64,000 nucleotides of DNA from Acetobacter sp. (GCA_017413025.1 JAFPVE010000011.1:1-64000); one strand, 5' to 3'; numbered from the stretch's first letter, positions 45,687 to 55,409 are shown. A program made the numbers and translations. The notes: generated from the letters alone by a model not told the origin.

Positions 45687-45890
45687 GTGTTCGTTCTCGT
45701 TCGCGATAATAATGTCGATCAAGCTCTCAAAGCACTCAAAAAGAAAATGCAGCGCGAGGGTATTTTCCGTGAGATGAAATTACGCCGTCACTTTGAAAAA
45801 CCTTCTGAGCGTAGAGCACGCGAAGCGGCTGAAGCCATACGCCGCGCCCGTAAAATGGAGCGTAAACGTTTAGAACGAGAAGGTTATTAG
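45687..45890 (+). CDS. rpsU: 30S ribosomal protein S21
   Basis: 67 residues: [20 protein letters not shown], then [20 protein letters not shown] and a basic C-terminus, typical of alphaproteobacterial S21. It starts at GTG with only GGGG about 12 bases upstream. A possible leader peptide precedes it and a strong terminator follows. Single-gene transcript. Confidence 0.95.
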   Translation: MFVLVRDNNVDQALKALKKKMQREGIFREMKLRRHFEKPSERRAREAAEAIRRARKMERKRLEREGY

Positions 45891-45905
45891 TTTTTCTCGT
45901 TCAGT

Positions 45906-45980
45906 AAAGTGCCAAATTGTCTTAACTTTTCTTTCTTGATTCTCTCCTAATTGGTTTAAGGCGTTTTTGGCACTTTTTTT
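45906..45980 (+). terminator. Intrinsic terminator of rpsU
   Basis: AAAGTGCCAAA (45906-45916) pairs with TTTGGCACTTT, ending in a run of seven T. Inner bases CTTAA/TTAAG extend the pairing. Located 16 bases after the rpsU stop. Confidence 0.8.
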
Positions 45981-46289
45981 ATTTTGACACCCTTATACGA
46001 CTCCTTAAGGACGATAAGGAGAGGGTTATAAAATATTTTTGCCCCTAATGTTTTTATTTTTAGGTATTTTCCTTGTTTATGCTTAATTCGTGCTTGTATG
46101 CGCTATTTTTGGCTGTCTGTTTTGTTATGACTTACCAAAGTACCCAAAAATAGAATCACCCTCTCTGCTTGCCTTACCAAGAGCATAACGCAAGGGCAAA
46201 GCAAAGACTCCAAAAGACTTCAATAGATCAGGCTATGCGTGTATTTTCAGACAAAACGTCACACTCTTTTTTTGAAATATCTTTTTAAG
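45981..46289. other. Intergenic gap with no gene seen
   Basis: About 310 bases between the rpsU terminator and the DUF499 remnant. No frame with coding character or ribosome site. It may contain further unrecognisable remnant of the degraded gene. Confidence 0.5.
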
Positions 46290-46929
46290 TTAGGGAAGAT
46301 GTTTCAAAATTTGATCTAATACATCGGCAAGTTTTGTAAATTCTTCTGGTGTTTCTGTTTCATCAAAAGGTGGAAAATTCGGAAAAGTAGGGTTTCCCGG
46401 GCTCCATAGTTCTACCGACTCGGCATGCTCTTTGTAATAATTCGGATCCGTTGTCACACGCACAGCTTTCAAGCCCGGTTCTGAAAATTTGTATTCTCTT
46501 TCACCCATAGGCTCTATAGAAACTTCCGGCGGTAATAAAGCCTTATGCCTAATGATTCTCTCCAGATCCTCCATTGTGAGAATCTTCTCTTCTTCCTCTT
46601 GGAGGAAGTCATTGAGGCTATCTTCTGTCAAAAGAAGTCTCTAACCGAAAAATAGGGGAAGAAAAATCCCCCTTACCACTTAAACGCGCACAAACATTTT
46701 CTAATAAAAAGCGTAAACCACGTGTAGGGTAGGTTGTCTCAAAAAAGAGGCGTGAGTCACTATATTCAGGAGGTGTTCCATTTTCAGATTCATAGGCTCC
46801 AGATTTATAGGCACAAATGACACGTGAGAGATCAGCCGCAAAATCGCTTTCACTTGATGTACCTTTGAGAACATCTTCCCGTGGTTTGCAAATTTCAAAA
46901 ATTGTTTTTACCATTGGCTCAACTTCCAC
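46290..46929 (-). pseudogene. Remnant of DUF499-type ATPase gene (both ends, middle deleted)
   Basis: Two overlapping minus-strand frames. The first (46618-46929) reads FEICKPREDVLKGTSSESDF, AADLSRVI, FFETTYPTRGLRFLLENVCA, RLSGKGDFSSPIFRLETSF. This is the N-terminus of DUF499/COG1483 ATPases and it stops just where the Walker A block (GGGKTH) should begin. The second (46290-46631, other frame) reads like the C-terminus: ESVELWSPGNPTFPNFPPFD, TPEEFTKLADVLDQIL. Full-length proteins have roughly 900-1000 residues, so the ATPase core is missing. DUF499 proteins often sit in anti-phage islands. No partner gene remains here. Confidence 0.6.
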
Positions 46930-47054
46930 CCCCTTTTTACGAAATAAAACCCTTATAATAAAGATACTTATTAAAAATATAAAGGTAAAAGTATAAAGAC
47001 ATTATGCTTTACACTATGCTTTGCACTCAAAGAGAATACCCTCTTTTATCGCTC

Positions 47055-47079
47055 CTTACGTTTTTTCTAAAAGCGTAAG
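47055..47079 (-). terminator. Hairpin after metC
   Basis: CTTACG and CGTAAG (47055-47060, 47074-47079) pair, with a T/A-rich inner stem. It lies 10 bases after the metC stop on the minus strand. There is no good T-run after it. Confidence 0.35.
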
Positions 47080-47088
47080 AAAATCTTT

Positions 47089-48297
47089 TCACAGGGATAA
47101 ACGGTCTAACGCTTGGCGTAAATCATTTTTCAGATCCTGTGTCTCTTCCAAACCAATTTGAAGCCGAAATGTTGCGTGTTTTATAACGTTTTCATCGGGA
47201 TAGTTGCGGATAATTTCTCCCGTTGTGGGCAAAACTAAACTATCATATCCCCCCCACGAAGCACCGATGGCAAACAGTGATAACGCGTTAATAAACTGCT
47301 TCATCTCTTGCACGGTATAACGCTCGTGCAACAAAACACCAAAAAGACACCCCGCCCCTGTAAAATCCCTTTTCCAAAAGACATGCCCCGGACACTCTGG
47401 CAAAGCAGGGTGGTGTACGGCAGCAATTTCGGGCTGTTCTTTCAACCATGTAGCGATCTCAAAAGCCGTTTGTGCCTGACGTGCCAGACGTACCCCCATA
47501 GTCCGCAAACCACGCAATGTAAGCCAACAATCCTCTGGTCCGGTGACTTGCCCTATTTGTAAGGCTGTATCACGCAGCTGGTGCCAATCTTGTTGGTTAT
47601 TAACCGTAATGGCGCCGGCAACAACATCAGAATGTCCTGCTGGGTATTTGGTGAGGGCTTGAATAGCCACATCAACGCCGTGATCAAAAGGGGCAAAAAT
47701 ACCAAAACCCCACGAATTATCCATGAGTAATTTCGCCCCATGCTTATGGGTAAGAGTGGCGATCATCGGAATATCTTGCACTTCAAAAGTATGGCTTCCC
47801 GGGCTTTCTGCAAAAACACAACGCGTATTGGGACGAAAAAAACTTTCTAACTCGGTTTTGGAAGCCAGAGGCGGAAAAAACGAAATCTCTACCCCAAAAC
47901 GTTTAAGAACCTTTTCAGCAAAACGGCGCGTAGGTCCGTAAACACTATCGGCAATAAGGCAATGATCCCCTGCTTTCAGAAACGCTATAAGCGGTAAAGT
48001 ACAGGCTGAAAGACCAGAGCTTACAACCTGACAATCACACCCGCCTTCTATCTCGGCAATTACTTTTTCTAGCTCGTGCTGTACGGGAGAGCCCATAGCC
48101 CCGTAAATTGTGGTGTGGGCGTACCGCTCTTTCTCTTTATGACTCATGCTCTCTACAGAAGGAAAAACAACTGTAGACCCCCGTGTAATAGGCGGGTTAA
48201 CAAAATTCCCCCCCTCAACCCGTTCAGGACGTGCGGCATGCGAGAGCAGTGTCCCAAATTTATGCCATCCAGTCGAAACGGCACCATTATTAGGCAT
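47089..48297 (-). CDS. metC: Cystathionine beta-lyase
   Basis: A 402-residue PLP enzyme of the Cys/Met metabolism family, cleaving cystathionine to homocysteine, pyruvate and ammonia. NPPITRGSTVVFPSVESM, YGAMGSPVQHELE, SSGLSACTLPLIAFL, DNSWGFGIFAPFDHGVD and the PLP lysine in ALTKYPAGHSDVVAG. The ALTKYPAGHSD motif favours a beta-lyase over the gamma-synthase. It is a lone gene; no SAM-II-like riboswitch structure is visible upstream. Confidence 0.93.
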   Translation of the reverse strand: MPNNGAVSTGWHKFGTLLSHAARPERVEGGNFVNPPITRGSTVVFPSVESMSHKEKERYAHTTIYGAMGSPVQHELEKVIAEIEGGCDCQVVSSGLSACTLPLIAFLKAGDHCLIADSVYGPTRRFAEKVLKRFGVEISFFPPLASKTELESFFRPNTRCVFAESPGSHTFEVQDIPMIATLTHKHGAKLLMDNSWGFGIFAPFDHGVDVAIQALTKYPAGHSDVVAGAITVNNQQDWHQLRDTALQIGQVTGPEDCWLTLRGLRTMGVRLARQAQTAFEIATWLKEQPEIAAVHHPALPECPGHVFWKRDFTGAGCLFGVLLHERYTVQEMKQFINALSLFAIGASWGGYDSLVLPTTGEIIRNYPDENVIKHATFRLQIGLEETQDLKNDLRQALDRLSL

Positions 48298-48502
48298 TGT
48301 TATCCCCTTTCGTTATCTTTGTAATTGTTATACTTGTTTGTTCTTTTTGCGTTTTGCTGTTCATGTTTTTTTACTGTATTTCTAAAATTTTAACAAACGA
48401 AAGGTTTTATACTTGTTTTAACGTTATATTTATATTTTAACTCAATATTTATAACAGGCATAACTCGGAAAATAAAATTTCTAGGGAGAGAGATGAGGCT
48501 CA
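48298..48502. other. Intergenic region between metC and the EEP hydrolase
   Basis: AT-rich divergent promoter region; no gene or riboswitch seen. Near its right end AGGGAGAGAG precedes an ATG (48493) that opens a 35-codon frame overlapping the frame described next. Confidence 0.4.
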
Positions 48503-48637
48503 CTGTCTTGCATTCTCGCGTGGATTATAGGGTTGTTTGTGGGTTTCTATATCTTTTTTCAAAAACGCCCTCGTCATTATTTGAAATCTATGAAGGATAA
48601 ACCTGATGCGACGCACACTCGTCCGGCTTGTTCATAA
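48503..48637 (+). CDS. Possible small single-span membrane protein
   Basis: A frame without ATG reads SCILAWIIGLFVGFYIFFQ then KRPRHYLKSMKDKPDATH: one membrane segment followed by basic residues, a plausible 44-residue inner-membrane protein. It would need a CTG start at 48503, or a frameshift joining it to the ATG at 48493, which has the good ribosome site. It overlaps the start of the next gene by about 30 bases. Weak case. Confidence 0.25.
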   Translation: MSCILAWIIGLFVGFYIFFQKRPRHYLKSMKDKPDATHTRPACS

Positions 48638-49340
48638 GATGACGCCGTCACCATTTTTACCCTCCCGTCGTCAAGCGCATGATACGCCACCCCCTATTGG
48701 GCATATTTTTAAGCAGCATAATTCAAAAAGAAAAAAAATTAAAATTATTAGCTGGAATCTGCTCTATCGCAAAGGAGGGGCGCGTGTGCATGATGTCGTC
48801 GCCCTCATTCGTTATGAACGCCCTGATATTTTGCTCATGCAAGAAGCCACAAGCGATATGGATATTTTGCCTGAACTTATCGGTGGCTTTTATGTTCGTG
48901 CCCCTCTGCCCGGACGTGTACACGGGGTTGCCTGTTGGAGTCTGACCCCTTTTGAACGTCCTTCACGGAACTGCCTCATTCCTTCCGGAATGTTTGTTAA
49001 ACGCCATGTCCAAATTATAAAATTTCCAACATTTTCTTTAGCCAATGTGCATCTCTCGCACGGGCAACTCCTCAACCGTCGCCAATTACGCCGTATTGCC
49101 GCTATACTCTCCACTCCATGCGCTATTTTAGGTGATTTTAACTTAGTCGGGCCTACGTTGTTACCCGATTTTTCAGATGTTGGTCCAAAAACACCAACCC
49201 ACCGTATGGCTCGTGTCGTCCCGATTCGAATCGATCGCTGTTTAGTCCGAGGTATGGAATGCCTTAAAGCCCAAACCCTCATCGCCTCTGTTTCTGACCA
49301 CAGACCTATTAGTGTTACTTTATCTCTTCAAGATTTGTAA
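48606..49340 (+). CDS. Endonuclease/exonuclease/phosphatase (EEP) family protein
   Basis: A 244-residue hydrolase of the EEP superfamily. Core motifs: IISWNLLYRKGG, DILLMQEATSDM (metal Glu), ANVHLSHG, AILGDFNLVGP (Asp/Asn) and the C-terminal SVSDHRPISV (SDH). The N-terminal ~40 residues are basic and variable. AAGGA precedes the ATG. No signal peptide. Substrate (DNA, phospholipid or nucleotide) cannot be told. Confidence 0.85.
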   Translation: MRRTLVRLVHKMTPSPFLPSRRQAHDTPPPIGHIFKQHNSKRKKIKIISWNLLYRKGGARVHDVVALIRYERPDILLMQEATSDMDILPELIGGFYVRAPLPGRVHGVACWSLTPFERPSRNCLIPSGMFVKRHVQIIKFPTFSLANVHLSHGQLLNRRQLRRIAAILSTPCAILGDFNLVGPTLLPDFSDVGPKTPTHRMARVVPIRIDRCLVRGMECLKAQTLIASVSDHRPISVTLSLQDL

Positions 49341-49383
49341 ATAACTCTTTGCCTCCAACTGTTACCCCTAAAAAAAAAACCTA

Positions 49384-49405
49384 TTTTAAGCAAGTTTTAA
49401 GCAAG
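49384..49405. repeat. 11-bp tandem duplication
   Basis: TTTTAAGCAAG occurs twice in tandem in the gap after the EEP gene. A second duplication of CGTCAATCTTTA lies at 49475-49497. Confidence 0.9.
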
Positions 49406-49502
49406 CAAATGACGACGTAGGTAAATAGGAAAGTAGGGCTCTGGGTTAGAAAACAAAAAACCGTCAGGGATCAGCGTCAATCTTTACGTCAATCTTTCAA
49501 CA

Positions 49503-50969
49503 TTATAAATATGGCATAAAAAGACGTGCACACGAATCACGGATTTTTGCGTAATATGAACGTTTATCGAGCACTGCGCAGGTGAGTTGATCGTTTTGGT
49601 GATCTTTTATAAAAGCCTCTAATTCTTCCGCTAAAGCGGTATCATAAACTTCCATATTCATTTCAAAATTAAGACGTAAACTTCTCATATCTAAATTAGA
49701 ACTTCCGACAAAAGACCAAACACCATCAACAACCATAAGTTTTGAATGGTTAAAAGGCGGTTTCGACAACCATATCCGTACTGTGTTTTTCAACAAAGTC
49801 GAGACATGTGTCCGACATGCCCAATCTAAAACTCTGTGATTACTCCTTAAGGGAACAACTATGTCAACCTGAACCCCTCGTAAGGCGGCAAGTTCTAATT
49901 CTGTTAAAAAACGATCATCGGCTAAAAAATAGGGCGTCATTAACTGAATATTTTTACGTGCCAATGTAATGGCTTGTAACATAACATATTCTATTTTTTC
50001 TAAATCTGTATCTGGTCCTGCCGTTACAATACGGGCGTAGGTATTCTCTGTTTCTTTTTGTGGTTGTTGTGCTCTCTTTTGGTTCAACAACGTTATAGCG
50101 TGTTGTATCAAAGGTGAGACGGGTAAAATTTCATGCGTGGTAAAATACCAATCTTGCGCAAACGCGATAATAAGTTGCTCAACCACAGATCCTTCAACCC
50201 GAAAATGCGTATCCGAAACAGGTTTTTGAGGGTGAGTTGCTAACACATTATCATCGGCAATGTTTAGCCCCCCTATAAACCCTATATAACCATCGACCAC
50301 CAAACTTTTACGATGGTTGCGTAAATTAACAAAAGGCATTTTCCAAGGATAAAACGAGTGCATAAACCGCGCACAAGGCACCCCCACACTTTTTAGATAA
50401 GAATGAATAGGAGAACGAAAATACCCGCTTCCAATACCGTCAACAAGTACCCGCACTTCTACCCCTCTGCGAGAGGCTGCCGTAAGTTTTTCGGCAAAGC
50501 GCCTGCCAACAGTATCATCTTTGAAAATATAAGAGCAAAGCAAAATACTTTTTTGAGCGGACTCAATAGCCTCAAGCATAAGTGGGTAGGCTCTATCCCC
50601 ATCGTGAAGACATGTTATGCTGTTATGTGCCGTCAGCGGACGTGATGTCAGCGCCTCGACCATAGAGGTAAGCGATGTCAAGTGTTTATCTAATGCTTGA
50701 TGATGAACACCGTACGTAGGGGCAGGAAGTACGTTTTTGTTATGAATATCAAAGAGTTTACGCGCACGCCGTGTCACACGGTTAATGCCAAACATAAAAT
50801 AGAGAACGGCACCAAGATAGGGCACAATCATACAAAACCCTATCCAACCCACAGCAGAAGATGTGTTACGCTTATGCAGTAAAATATGGACAATAATCCC
50901 AAAGGTGACGAGAACACGACAGCTTGCAAAAAAAAACGCTTCTAATGAAACATGAACATAAGATAACAT
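49503..50969 (-). CDS. cls: Cardiolipin synthase
   Basis: About 488 residues from the ATG at 50969. Two N-terminal membrane segments (SYVHVSLEAFFFASCRVLVT and AVGWIGFCMIVPYLGAVLYF) are followed by two phospholipase D motifs: NHRKSLVVDGYIGFIGG-LN (first) and NHSKLMVVDGVWSFVGSS-NLD (second). The enzyme joins two phosphatidylglycerols to cardiolipin at the inner membrane. The frame is open for 40 further codons upstream, but those overlap yraN. The start codon overlaps the divergent yraN start by two bases, so both promoters must lie inside the other gene. Confidence 0.93.
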   Translation of the reverse strand: MLSYVHVSLEAFFFASCRVLVTFGIIVHILLHKRNTSSAVGWIGFCMIVPYLGAVLYFMFGINRVTRRARKLFDIHNKNVLPAPTYGVHHQALDKHLTSLTSMVEALTSRPLTAHNSITCLHDGDRAYPLMLEAIESAQKSILLCSYIFKDDTVGRRFAEKLTAASRRGVEVRVLVDGIGSGYFRSPIHSYLKSVGVPCARFMHSFYPWKMPFVNLRNHRKSLVVDGYIGFIGGLNIADDNVLATHPQKPVSDTHFRVEGSVVEQLIIAFAQDWYFTTHEILPVSPLIQHAITLLNQKRAQQPQKETENTYARIVTAGPDTDLEKIEYVMLQAITLARKNIQLMTPYFLADDRFLTELELAALRGVQVDIVVPLRSNHRVLDWACRTHVSTLLKNTVRIWLSKPPFNHSKLMVVDGVWSFVGSSNLDMRSLRLNFEMNMEVYDTALAEELEAFIKDHQNDQLTCAVLDKRSYYAKIRDSCARLFMPYL

Positions 50970-51480
50970 GGTCAAAATTACTTTTTCCCAAGACAAAAAA
51001 CTGTATAACGTCGCAAAACCTGAACGCGTCTCCGATCTCTTTTGTAAGCCACATCTAACAAACCAACAAAAACAATACCACAGAAACAAACATGCACAGG
51101 GGCTTTATGCCTATCAAGACGGTATTAAAGCTGAAGAACTCGCTTGCGAACATCTCCGTTCTGCAGGGTGGAAAATTCTCTTCCAAAGAGCGCGTACACC
51201 ACAAGGAGAAATTGATATTGTAGCACAGCAAGAAAAAATACACCCCCTAACACAGCAAAAAGAAACCATACTCTGTTTTGTGGAAGTCAAAAAACGCCGA
51301 TCACTTACAGAGGCAGTTTATAGCTTATCCCCGCCACAATGCGCCCGTTTGTTTCGCGCGGCTGAATATCTCTTACAAAATTTTATTCAAGGACACTACG
51401 ACTTATTCCGCTTTGACCTGATTACTTTTGATAAAGAAGGTAAAGCTCTTTGGCTACAAGACATTATACGGCAGATGTAA
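50968..51480 (+). CDS. YraN family (UPF0102) endonuclease-like protein
   Basis: 170 residues; the family core starts near residue 47 (AYQDGIKAEELACEHLRSAGW, ILFQRARTPQGEIDIVAQQ). GEIDIVA and VEVKKRRS supply the acidic/Lys set of a restriction-endonuclease-like fold. FDLITFD follows. YraN is often beside an rsmI gene; not here. The first ~45 residues are an extension beyond the family's usual length, so a later start is possible although no in-frame ATG exists. The molecular function of YraN is unknown. Confidence 0.85.
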   Translation: MVKITFSQDKKLYNVAKPERVSDLFCKPHLTNQQKQYHRNKHAQGLYAYQDGIKAEELACEHLRSAGWKILFQRARTPQGEIDIVAQQEKIHPLTQQKETILCFVEVKKRRSLTEAVYSLSPPQCARLFRAAEYLLQNFIQGHYDLFRFDLITFDKEGKALWLQDIIRQM

Positions 51481-51715
51481 GCCCCGCCTCATTCTCCATA
51501 AAGAAATTATGGGTATAAAAAAACAAAATAAAACGCATGGGACAAAAATAGCTTTGTCAACAAACCATAAACGCCCCAACAACTAACCATAAAAAATATG
51601 GGGCACGCCTAGCCTGCCACCATATTTTTCCCTTTGTATTGTATGCAAATATATGTGTATGCAAATATATGCAAAATGCTCAAAAAACTATCATCGAAAA
51701 AGCACTTTTCTTACC
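51481..51715. other. Intergenic gap with 16-bp duplication
   Basis: Convergent 3' region of yraN and grxD. GTATGCAAATATATG plus one base is duplicated in tandem (51641-51672). No gene. Confidence 0.6.
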
Positions 51716-52057
51716 TTACGCAACGCTTTCTGTAAAAGGAATGTTTTTTTCTTGCAAAAGTTTTTGCAGCTCACCGCTTTGATACATTTCCATAACGATA
51801 TCACAACCGCCTATAAATTCGCCTGCAATATAGAGTTGTGGAATTGTCGGCCAATTTGAAAAATCCTTAATCCCTTGGCGCAAATCTTGATCGGCTAAAA
51901 CGTTATGAGCCTCAAAAGACACACCAAGATGTTGGAGAATTTGCACAACCCGTGCCGAAAAACCACATTGGGGAAAATCGGCATCCCCTTTCATAAATAA
52001 AACAACAGGATGTGTTTCAATATCCCGCTGAATTTTCTGTGCTATTGACTGTGTCAT
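51716..52057 (-). CDS. grxD: Monothiol glutaredoxin, CGFS type
   Basis: 113 residues. The active site QCGFSARVVQIL (CGFS) follows VVLFMKGDADFPQ. WPTIPQLYIAGEFIGGCDI is the glutathione-binding TVP/GGCD region. CGFS glutaredoxins bind 2Fe-2S clusters with glutathione and pair with BolA; bolA is the next gene upstream. A 14-bp tandem duplication (TTCACAATGAATAA twice, 52073-52100) lies between the two genes just before the ribosome site. Confidence 0.96.
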   Translation of the reverse strand: MTQSIAQKIQRDIETHPVVLFMKGDADFPQCGFSARVVQILQHLGVSFEAHNVLADQDLRQGIKDFSNWPTIPQLYIAGEFIGGCDIVMEMYQSGELQKLLQEKNIPFTESVA

Positions 52058-52163
52058 GATAAGTTTTCTCCTTTCACAATGAATAATTCACAATGAATAA
52101 TCATTAAAGACATTCATCATACATGAGCAGCACCCTTCCATAAGGGTACCCGACAGTGTCAAA

Positions 52164-52394
52164 TTACGGTGCCGAAGTGCGTAATGTCAGCGCGTGGAGC
52201 TGCGTGCCCATTTTTCCTTTAAGAGCGTCATAAACCAATTGATGTTGCTTAACACGCGATAATCCGCGAAAGGCTTCGCTAACAATCGTGCAGGCATAGT
52301 GATCGTGGTCGCCCACTAAATCCTCTATTGTAATTTCTGCATCGGGGAAAGCTCGGCGAATATAGGCGTCAAGCTCGTGCTTTTCCATAGCCAT
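52164..52394 (-). CDS. bolA: BolA family protein
   Basis: 76 residues: FPDAEITIEDLVGDHDHYAC, then SEAFRGLSRVKQHQLVYDAL and a C-terminal LHALTLRT. The central His and the FxGxSRVxxHQ helix are BolA hallmarks. Works with the CGFS glutaredoxin encoded next in iron-sulfur trafficking. The gene follows purL by 75 bases; the gap holds a 12-bp tandem duplication (52431-52454). Confidence 0.95.
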   Translation of the reverse strand: MAMEKHELDAYIRRAFPDAEITIEDLVGDHDHYACTIVSEAFRGLSRVKQHQLVYDALKGKMGTQLHALTLRTSAP

Positions 52395-52469
52395 AGATGT
52401 TCCTCTCTTTATATTTTTCTCACTTTTATTTATTCTCGATTCTATTCTCGATTCTCGTTTTTCCGGTTT

Positions 52470-54674
52470 TTAATCCGGTATCAATGCCTGAAAAAACGAT
52501 TCATGGGCAGCTTTCAAACGAAGAAGAGAAAGCGTGACACCGCTTGGAAAAATAAGTTCATTGCCGCCAGATCTCCCAATAATCCGTGCCGAAACGCCTG
52601 CCTGTGCAGCACGCTCACATAAAGCCACACCGTTTGGCGTGCAAGCCAAATAACGAGACTGATCTTCTCCAAACCAAAAAGCCTCGGGACGCATGCCCGA
52701 ATCGGGGCTTTCTAACGTACAACCAACACCGCCCGCCAAAACCATTTCGGCAATAGCGACTAAAATCCCCCCATCGGAAACATCATGACATGCTGTAATA
52801 TAACCGGCATGAATAGCTTTACGAACAAAATCACCGTTACGACGTTCGACCTCAAAATCAACACAAGGAGGCTCTCCCTCTTCCTGCCCAAGAATTTCAC
52901 GGAGCCAAATCGATTGACCTAAAGCCCCTTGTGTTGTGCCAATAAGCACAACATCCTCTGCCGCACGCATCGCCAAACCTACGGCACGCTGTATATCGTC
53001 GATCAAACCCAACCCGCCGATAACAGGCGTTGGTAAAATAGCCCTTGTAGAGCCATCGGGGTGACGCGTTTCGTTATAGAGGGAAACATTACCACTTACC
53101 ACAGGGAAATCAAGTGCTTGACAGGCTTCTGCCATACCTTCAATCGCCCCGACGATTTGCCCCATAATTTCTGGCTTTTCAGGGTTAGCAAAATTAAGGT
53201 TATTGGTGATCGCTAATGGACGTGCACCCGTTGCCGTTATATTGCGCCACGCTTCCGCAACCGCTTGTGCTGCCCCCACTTGAGCATTTGCCTGACAATA
53301 GCGCGGTGTACAATCGGTTGTTAAGGCGAGCCCGAGAGATGTTTCCTCAACCCTAATAACGGCAGAATCTGCCATACCTGGGCGAAAGACTGTCTTCCCG
53401 CCAACTGTGCCGTCATATTGGTTCCACACCCATGCGCGTGAACATAAATCTGGCGAGGCTAAAAGCCTTATGAGCATATCATCGAGTGAGAGAGGGGCAT
53501 AGACCTTCCCCAAAGGTGTTACAGGTGGCTGTCGCTTAAATGGGCGATCATAGACAGGGGCTTGATCCACTAAAGGCGTTAGGGGAATATCTGCCTCAAC
53601 CACATCTTTATGCTGGACAATAAGACGCCCCGTCTCCGTAAGATGCCCGATAACAGCGCATTCAAGTTCCCATTTTTCAAAAATTTTACGCGCCATTTCC
53701 GTACGATCAGGACGAAGCACCATCAACATGCGCTCCTGACTTTCGGAAAGCATCATTTCGTAAGCCGTCATTTCCCTCTCACGCTGAGGAACGGCATCCA
53801 AATTGAGGGTAATACCAACGCCGCCCTTACTCGCCATTTCTACAGCAGACGAGGTTAACCCCGCTGCTCCCATATCTTGAATCGATAAAATCGCATCGGT
53901 TGCCATCAATTCAAGACAAGCTTCAATGAGAAGTTTTTCCATAAACGGATCACCGACCTGAACAGTCGGACGTTTAGAAAGGGCTTCTTTATCGAACTCT
54001 GCAGAAGACATCGTTGCCCCGTGGATTCCATCACGTCCTGTGCGTGACCCCACATAAACAACAGGATTACCAACACCAACAGCCGCCGATAAAAAAACTT
54101 TATCTTTTCTCGCAAGCCCTACTGTCATTGCATTAACAAGAGGGTTACTGTCATAAGCCGAGTGAAAATTGATTTCTCCTCCCACAGTTGGCACGCCAAC
54201 ACAATTCCCGTATCCTCCGATACCACGTACCACGCCATCAAGAATGCGACGCGTAATGGGGTTTTCTGGATCACCAAACCGCAAAGCGTTAAGATTAGCG
54301 ATAGGACGCGCACCCATAGCAAAAATATCGCGTAAAATACCGCCAACACCAGTCGCAGCACCTTGATAGGGTTCAATAAAAGAAGGGTGATTATGGCTCT
54401 CTATCTTAAAAATAGCCACATAACCTTGCCCAATATCGACGACCCCCGCGTTTTCACCCGGACCATGTACAACCCATGGCGCTTTTGTTGGTAATTGCCG
54501 TAGCCATTGACGAGAGGATTTATAGGAGCAATGCTCCGACCACATGGCAGCAAATATGCCCAGCTCCGTAAGGCTAGGCGTACGCCCCATAATAGCAAGT
54601 ACACGCGCATATTCTTCGGACGTAAGCCCAAACTCACGCGCAAGCGTTTCTGTTACCGCAATAGATTTTTTCAC
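52470..54674 (-). CDS. purL: Phosphoribosylformylglycinamidine synthase, PurL subunit
   Basis: The ATP-dependent amidotransferase subunit of purine step four, 734 residues, the small type that works with separate PurS and PurQ. Family blocks: [77 protein letters not shown]-like TDCTPRYCQ and [10 protein letters not shown]. It starts at GTG overlapping the purQ stop (GTGA), so translation is coupled. The purQ-purL order and overlap are typical of alphaproteobacteria. Confidence 0.97.
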   Translation of the reverse strand: MKKSIAVTETLAREFGLTSEEYARVLAIMGRTPSLTELGIFAAMWSEHCSYKSSRQWLRQLPTKAPWVVHGPGENAGVVDIGQGYVAIFKIESHNHPSFIEPYQGAATGVGGILRDIFAMGARPIANLNALRFGDPENPITRRILDGVVRGIGGYGNCVGVPTVGGEINFHSAYDSNPLVNAMTVGLARKDKVFLSAAVGVGNPVVYVGSRTGRDGIHGATMSSAEFDKEALSKRPTVQVGDPFMEKLLIEACLELMATDAILSIQDMGAAGLTSSAVEMASKGGVGITLNLDAVPQREREMTAYEMMLSESQERMLMVLRPDRTEMARKIFEKWELECAVIGHLTETGRLIVQHKDVVEADIPLTPLVDQAPVYDRPFKRQPPVTPLGKVYAPLSLDDMLIRLLASPDLCSRAWVWNQYDGTVGGKTVFRPGMADSAVIRVEETSLGLALTTDCTPRYCQANAQVGAAQAVAEAWRNITATGARPLAITNNLNFANPEKPEIMGQIVGAIEGMAEACQALDFPVVSGNVSLYNETRHPDGSTRAILPTPVIGGLGLIDDIQRAVGLAMRAAEDVVLIGTTQGALGQSIWLREILGQEEGEPPCVDFEVERRNGDFVRKAIHAGYITACHDVSDGGILVAIAEMVLAGGVGCTLESPDSGMRPEAFWFGEDQSRYLACTPNGVALCERAAQAGVSARIIGRSGGNELIFPSGVTLSLLRLKAAHESFFQALIPD

Positions 54675-55378
54675 CGAACAAGTGCCTCCACAAGCCCTTC
54701 GAACAAAGGCAAGCCATCAACGCCCCCCATAAGCGGATCTATCAGGTTTTCCGGGTGAGGCATCATGCCACAAACACGCCTATTCGCACTTAAAACGCCT
54801 GCAATACTATGAAGGCTACCGTTAGGATTACACAAGAAGTCGGTCTCACAAACACGCCCTTTTGCATCGGCATAACGAAAGGCAACGCGCCCCTCTGCTT
54901 CTAAACACTCTAAAGTTTGATCATCTGCCGTATAATACCCGTCTCCATGTGCCAAAGGCACACGAAAGACATCTCCTCTTTTCCAACGACGTGTAAAAGG
55001 TGTTTCTGATGTTTCAACACGCAAATGGCACTCTTGTGATAAAAACCGTAAACGAGCGTTTTTCAACAACGCACCAGGCAAGAGCCTACTCTCTGTCAGA
55101 ATTTGAAAGCCGTTACATATGCCAAGGATATGTCCGCCTGCAGCAGCAAAACGGCGCACTTCCCCCATAATGGGAGAATGGGCTGCCATTGCCCCACAAC
55201 GCAGATAATCCCCATAGCTAAAGCCCCCGGGCAAAACAACAAGATCAGCCTTACCTAACTCTGTTTCATGGTGCCAAATAACGCGCGGCGGTTTTGGTGT
55301 AACACGCCGAAACGCCATAAGCATATCACGTTCCCGATTGGTTCCGGGAAAGACAATAAGCGCAACCCTCATTACCAA
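54671..55378 (-). CDS. purQ: Phosphoribosylformylglycinamidine synthase, glutaminase subunit PurQ
   Basis: 235 residues of class I glutamine amidotransferase. The nucleophile is Cys in GICNGFQIL, with [16 protein letters not shown] before it and the His/Glu pair in [10 protein letters not shown] near the C-terminus. It provides ammonia for PurL in a PurSQL complex. The ATG is followed downstream by a 4-base overlap with purL. Separated from purS by a small secreted-protein gene. Confidence 0.97.
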   Translation of the reverse strand: MVMRVALIVFPGTNRERDMLMAFRRVTPKPPRVIWHHETELGKADLVVLPGGFSYGDYLRCGAMAAHSPIMGEVRRFAAAGGHILGICNGFQILTESRLLPGALLKNARLRFLSQECHLRVETSETPFTRRWKRGDVFRVPLAHGDGYYTADDQTLECLEAEGRVAFRYADAKGRVCETDFLCNPNGSLHSIAGVLSANRRVCGMMPHPENLIDPLMGGVDGLPLFEGLVEALVR

Positions 55379-55409
55379 ATACGACTTCGTATACTACTTA
55401 TTGCCACTT

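Noticed and set aside
48298..48502. SAM-II riboswitch upstream of metC
   Set aside because: The region is AT-rich without the expected pseudoknot-forming GC segments.
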